Source: Mariprofundus ferrinatatus | Lineage (GTDB): Bacteria; Pseudomonadota; Zetaproteobacteria; Mariprofundales; Mariprofundaceae | Length of the DNA: 64,000 nt | Direction of reading: 5' to 3' | NCBI RefSeq assembly: GCF_002795825.1 | Contig: NZ_CP018800.1 | Coordinates: 806,001 to 870,000, forward strand | Shown: positions 61,857 through 64,000 of the stretch, in pieces | How the letters are laid out: the number at the start of each line of letters is the position of its first letter | Numbering within the stretch: position 1 is the first letter of the stretch | Translations under genes and position numbers: made by a program | Notes under the pieces: generated by a model | The model's input: only the letters and a program-made list of their open reading frames with translations | Database searches by the model: none | What the model was told of the DNA's origin: nothing

Positions 61857-64000
61857 ATGAGTTTTTTTAAAAGTGATAGTTTGTCTTTGTATGATTTCTT
61901 TAATATCTCAGGCGTTGCGTATTATATCCCATTTTATCAACGACAATATAGCTGGGACTCAGATAATGTAGAGAAGCTGATGGATGACTTCTATGATGGT
62001 GTAAAAAAAATCTGTTCCCAAAAAAGATACTTGCGCTTTATTGGTACAATAATCACCCTGGAAGAGCCAAATCCATTAGTCCACGTTCATTACGATAGCA
62101 ACGGGCTAATTACAAAAATCAATAACATAATTGATGGGCAGCAACGGATATCTACGCTTACAGTATTGTCGATTATCATTCATAAGCGGCTTAAAGATAT
62201 TTCTAAAGAAATTCAAAAAAATGGTTGGGAAACTCTTCCAGGCATTGATGATTTGTTAACTACCATTGAAAATAAAAGCTATGATCTTGAGCAATTCTAT
62301 AGCATTGATATTCGAAAAGCTCGCGTTAACCCATCAAAGAAGCCAATAGTTATCAGAGCTCATAATACACATACATCACCAAAGACTGACCAATGGACAT
62401 TACATGGAGCATCTAAAGATTATTACCGATCTGATATAGGGCAGTTTCTTGCTCATTATATAGAGCATGGTGATATAATTAGCCCAATTTCTAATGTGAA
62501 ATTGAAAGGCAATGTAAAGGTAATCAATGAGTGGATTATCAAAACCGAGCAATCATCCAACCTTCCAACCCCAAAAATTCTTTTGGAACAAAACTCCAAA
62601 AATCTTCCAGGATTTATAGATGGGAACATTGACCTGGATGTATTACAACATGCAGATGCTGATTGCTATCAGTTGACTTGTGGAGCTATGAAGCTGTTGG
62701 CTTTAATTTATTTTATGTCTCATAGAACCTTTTTAACTGTAATTGAATGTCCTGGAGAATCCTTGGCTTTTGATATGTTTCAAGCGCTGAATGCAACGGG
62801 AACACCATTAACAGCAATTGAGGTATTTAAACCATTAGTTGTAAATACAGTAGGAGCAGCTTTTGGGACGTCAAAAACTAAGGAGTATTTTGATATTTCT
62901 GACCGTTTCTTTGACCAACAAAAAAGTGCTGCCTCAAAAGAAAAAATGACCGATGAAGTCTTAATTCGCATGGCATTAGTTCATGATTCATATGAATTAG
63001 GAAAGAGATTTAGTGACCAGCGGGATTGGCTTACTAGAGCATACACAGAGAGTAATACTCAGGAACAAGAAAACTTAATCCATTGGATGAGTGATCTCAC
63101 TTTATATTGGGAAAATATTTTTCTTCCGAATAGGCCAAGCCGTAATTCGGTCTCGTTTACTATTTCTAATCACCTCACAACATTGGGTTTGAATAATGAT
63201 GATGCAGACTTTTCAGCCTTGTGTATTTATTACTTGAAAGATGCCAAGCATGCAATGGCTCATTACTTGTTGAGTCTTTTCTATAGCAAACTATTGAGAG
63301 CTATAGGGACGCCAAACCATCAGTTTGAGATTCAAAACTTTATCGAAGTAAGTAAGGCCTGTGCCAGCTTTTTTACATTATGGAGTGCCGCTCTTTCTGG
63401 GTTCCCAGATGATGTATATCGTCGACTTTTTGATCAGTCAGGCGCGAATATTTCTTGGAAAACTGGAGCTGGAAACCAAAATGCCAATTTTGTAAAAGAG
63501 CATTTCAAGAAGGCACTAGAAGATAATGGTGTTTTTGATGTATCTAATTTAGGAAATGCTAAGAATTTGTGGAAATCCAAAGCAATAACACGCCTTGGAT
63601 ATACAAAGAAAGCAGTTTGCAGGTTCTCTCTTTTTGTGGCTTCTCACGACAAGGCCCCAGATATGGCTCCCGGATTCGAGGGGCTTGTAGAAAAAGGCTC
63701 CGTGAGGAGTGCCACTTACTTAAACTGTGAGAGCTGGTTCTCGGAAAGGTATGGCATTATGGAACACATAGGCAACCGAGAAAAGCCTGCATCAAATAAA
63801 TATGGTGGCCCTGATCCTTTGTTGTACCCTGGAGATAATTCTGTGGTAGATAAAATTGGGAACCTTACATTGTGGTCGCCATCAGCAAATTCATCGACCT
63901 ATCCTGAATGGCAGGAGAAAGTTTTGTATTACGCTACTCTAACTCGCTTTAACCCTGTTACTACGTTTGTAATTAGTGATATGGCAAAAGCATTAGGGGT
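61857..64000 (+). CDS. sspE: SspE-like phosphorothioate-sensing NTPase/nuclease (DUF262-DUF1524; cut by window edge)
   Basis: An open frame of 714 codons to the right edge, starting at the ATG at 61,857 after GGGGAGAGG. The DUF262 part opens LSLYDFFNISGVAYYIPFYQ with RQYSWD and has the NTPase motif DGQQR at residues 93-97. The C-terminal DUF1524 His-Me nuclease is seen as MEHIGNR (His637) and DKIGNLTLWSPSAN (residues 665-678). SspE senses phosphorothioate marks and nicks foreign DNA. The extreme C-terminus is missing. It lies 16 bases after sspD. Confidence 0.88.
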   Translation, partial: MSFFKSDSLSLYDFFNISGVAYYIPFYQRQYSWDSDNVEKLMDDFYDGVKKICSQKRYLRFIGTIITLEEPNPLVHVHYDSNGLITKINNIIDGQQRISTLTVLSIIIHKRLKDISKEIQKNGWETLPGIDDLLTTIENKSYDLEQFYSIDIRKARVNPSKKPIVIRAHNTHTSPKTDQWTLHGASKDYYRSDIGQFLAHYIEHGDIISPISNVKLKGNVKVINEWIIKTEQSSNLPTPKILLEQNSKNLPGFIDGNIDLDVLQHADADCYQLTCGAMKLLALIYFMSHRTFLTVIECPGESLAFDMFQALNATGTPLTAIEVFKPLVVNTVGAAFGTSKTKEYFDISDRFFDQQKSAASKEKMTDEVLIRMALVHDSYELGKRFSDQRDWLTRAYTESNTQEQENLIHWMSDLTLYWENIFLPNRPSRNSVSFTISNHLTTLGLNNDDADFSALCIYYLKDAKHAMAHYLLSLFYSKLLRAIGTPNHQFEIQNFIEVSKACASFFTLWSAALSGFPDDVYRRLFDQSGANISWKTGAGNQNANFVKEHFKKALEDNGVFDVSNLGNAKNLWKSKAITRLGYTKKAVCRFSLFVASHDKAPDMAPGFEGLVEKGSVRSATYLNCESWFSERYGIMEHIGNREKPASNKYGGPDPLLYPGDNSVVDKIGNLTLWSPSANSSTYPEWQEKVLYYATLTRFNPVTTFVISDMAKALG

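Larger units (their letters stand above)
37257..64000. mobile_element. Genomic island inserted at the tRNA-Met gene (left end; right end outside window)
   Basis: From the tRNA 3' end onward, core genes give way to an integrase, two IS elements, a second integrase, many unknown proteins and a defence operon, in visibly AT-richer DNA. No repeat of the tRNA 3' end is found up to 64,000, so the attR must lie beyond. Two integrase types suggest two layers of insertion. Confidence 0.85.

Overview
The window looks like a proteobacterial chromosome carrying a large, unfinished genomic island. Positions 1-37,260 read as a GC-richer core backbone. It has the proteobacterial tgt-yajC-secD order, a trpS-scpA-scpB-rluB run, uvrC, a Rep-type helicase, a one-piece pyruvate:ferredoxin oxidoreductase, msrAB and MnmA. 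The gene mix and protein flavour make me think of a marine iron-oxidising Zetaproteobacterium such as Mariprofundus. That taxon is an inference from memory, not something the sequence proves.

Core layout: secD (cut by the left edge), yajC and tgt; a membrane protein with a clean sigma-70 promoter; aat, a DUF4438 protein and a nitrilase-family amidase. A 314-bp AT-rich gap follows with several DnaA-box-like 9-mers, then trmL, a Flp-type pilin, a 52-residue basic protein and trxA. A + strand run comes next (MidA-like methyltransferase, RumA/TrmA-type RNA methyltransferase, oligopeptide-binding lipoprotein, VOC protein, AMP/thymidine-phosphorylase-like enzyme overlapping a PRPP-synthetase-like enzyme, DUF4743 Nudix protein, mnmA). 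After it are a phosphohexomutase, rep, a higBA toxin-antitoxin pair, msrA/msrB, nifJ with a DHOD-like partner, a NarL-type regulator, a radical-SAM/B12 protein, a second phosphohexomutase, uvrC, a MagIII-like glycosylase, rluB, scpB, scpA and trpS.

The island starts at a tRNA-Met(CAT) gene (37,180-37,256). A tyrosine integrase follows, and the DNA is visibly AT-richer from there to the right edge. No second copy of the tRNA 3' end is seen, so the right end lies beyond 64,000. The island carries a truncated TacA-type antitoxin, a phage polyvalent-protein-type gene pair, a receiver-only response regulator, an IS1182-family element inserted in a 38-bp dispersed repeat with a GGCC duplication, and an IS110-family element. 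Next are several unrecognised proteins, including an exported PD-(D/E)XK-like protein overlapping a glycine-rich membrane protein. Then come an AlpA-like regulator, a hairpin-rich 514-bp non-coding stretch and a second integrase (Integrase_1 type). A three-gene membrane/TerB/J-domain cassette and an NT5C-like HAD phosphatase behind a structured leader follow. The last stretch holds a Cas4-like/exonuclease DUF2779 fusion and a phosphorothioation defence operon (small RHH-like regulator, sspB, sspC, sspD, sspE).

The recognisable defence core is SspBCD-SspE: SspB, SspC and SspD make single-strand phosphorothioate marks and SspE attacks unmarked DNA. No cysteine desulfurase (SspA) lies in the window. 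The less-charted candidates are the two membrane-protein cassettes (46.4-48.7 kb and 51.6-53.9 kb), the structured leader at 53.9 kb, the hairpin array at 49.9-50.4 kb and the DnaA-box cluster at 5.6-5.8 kb.
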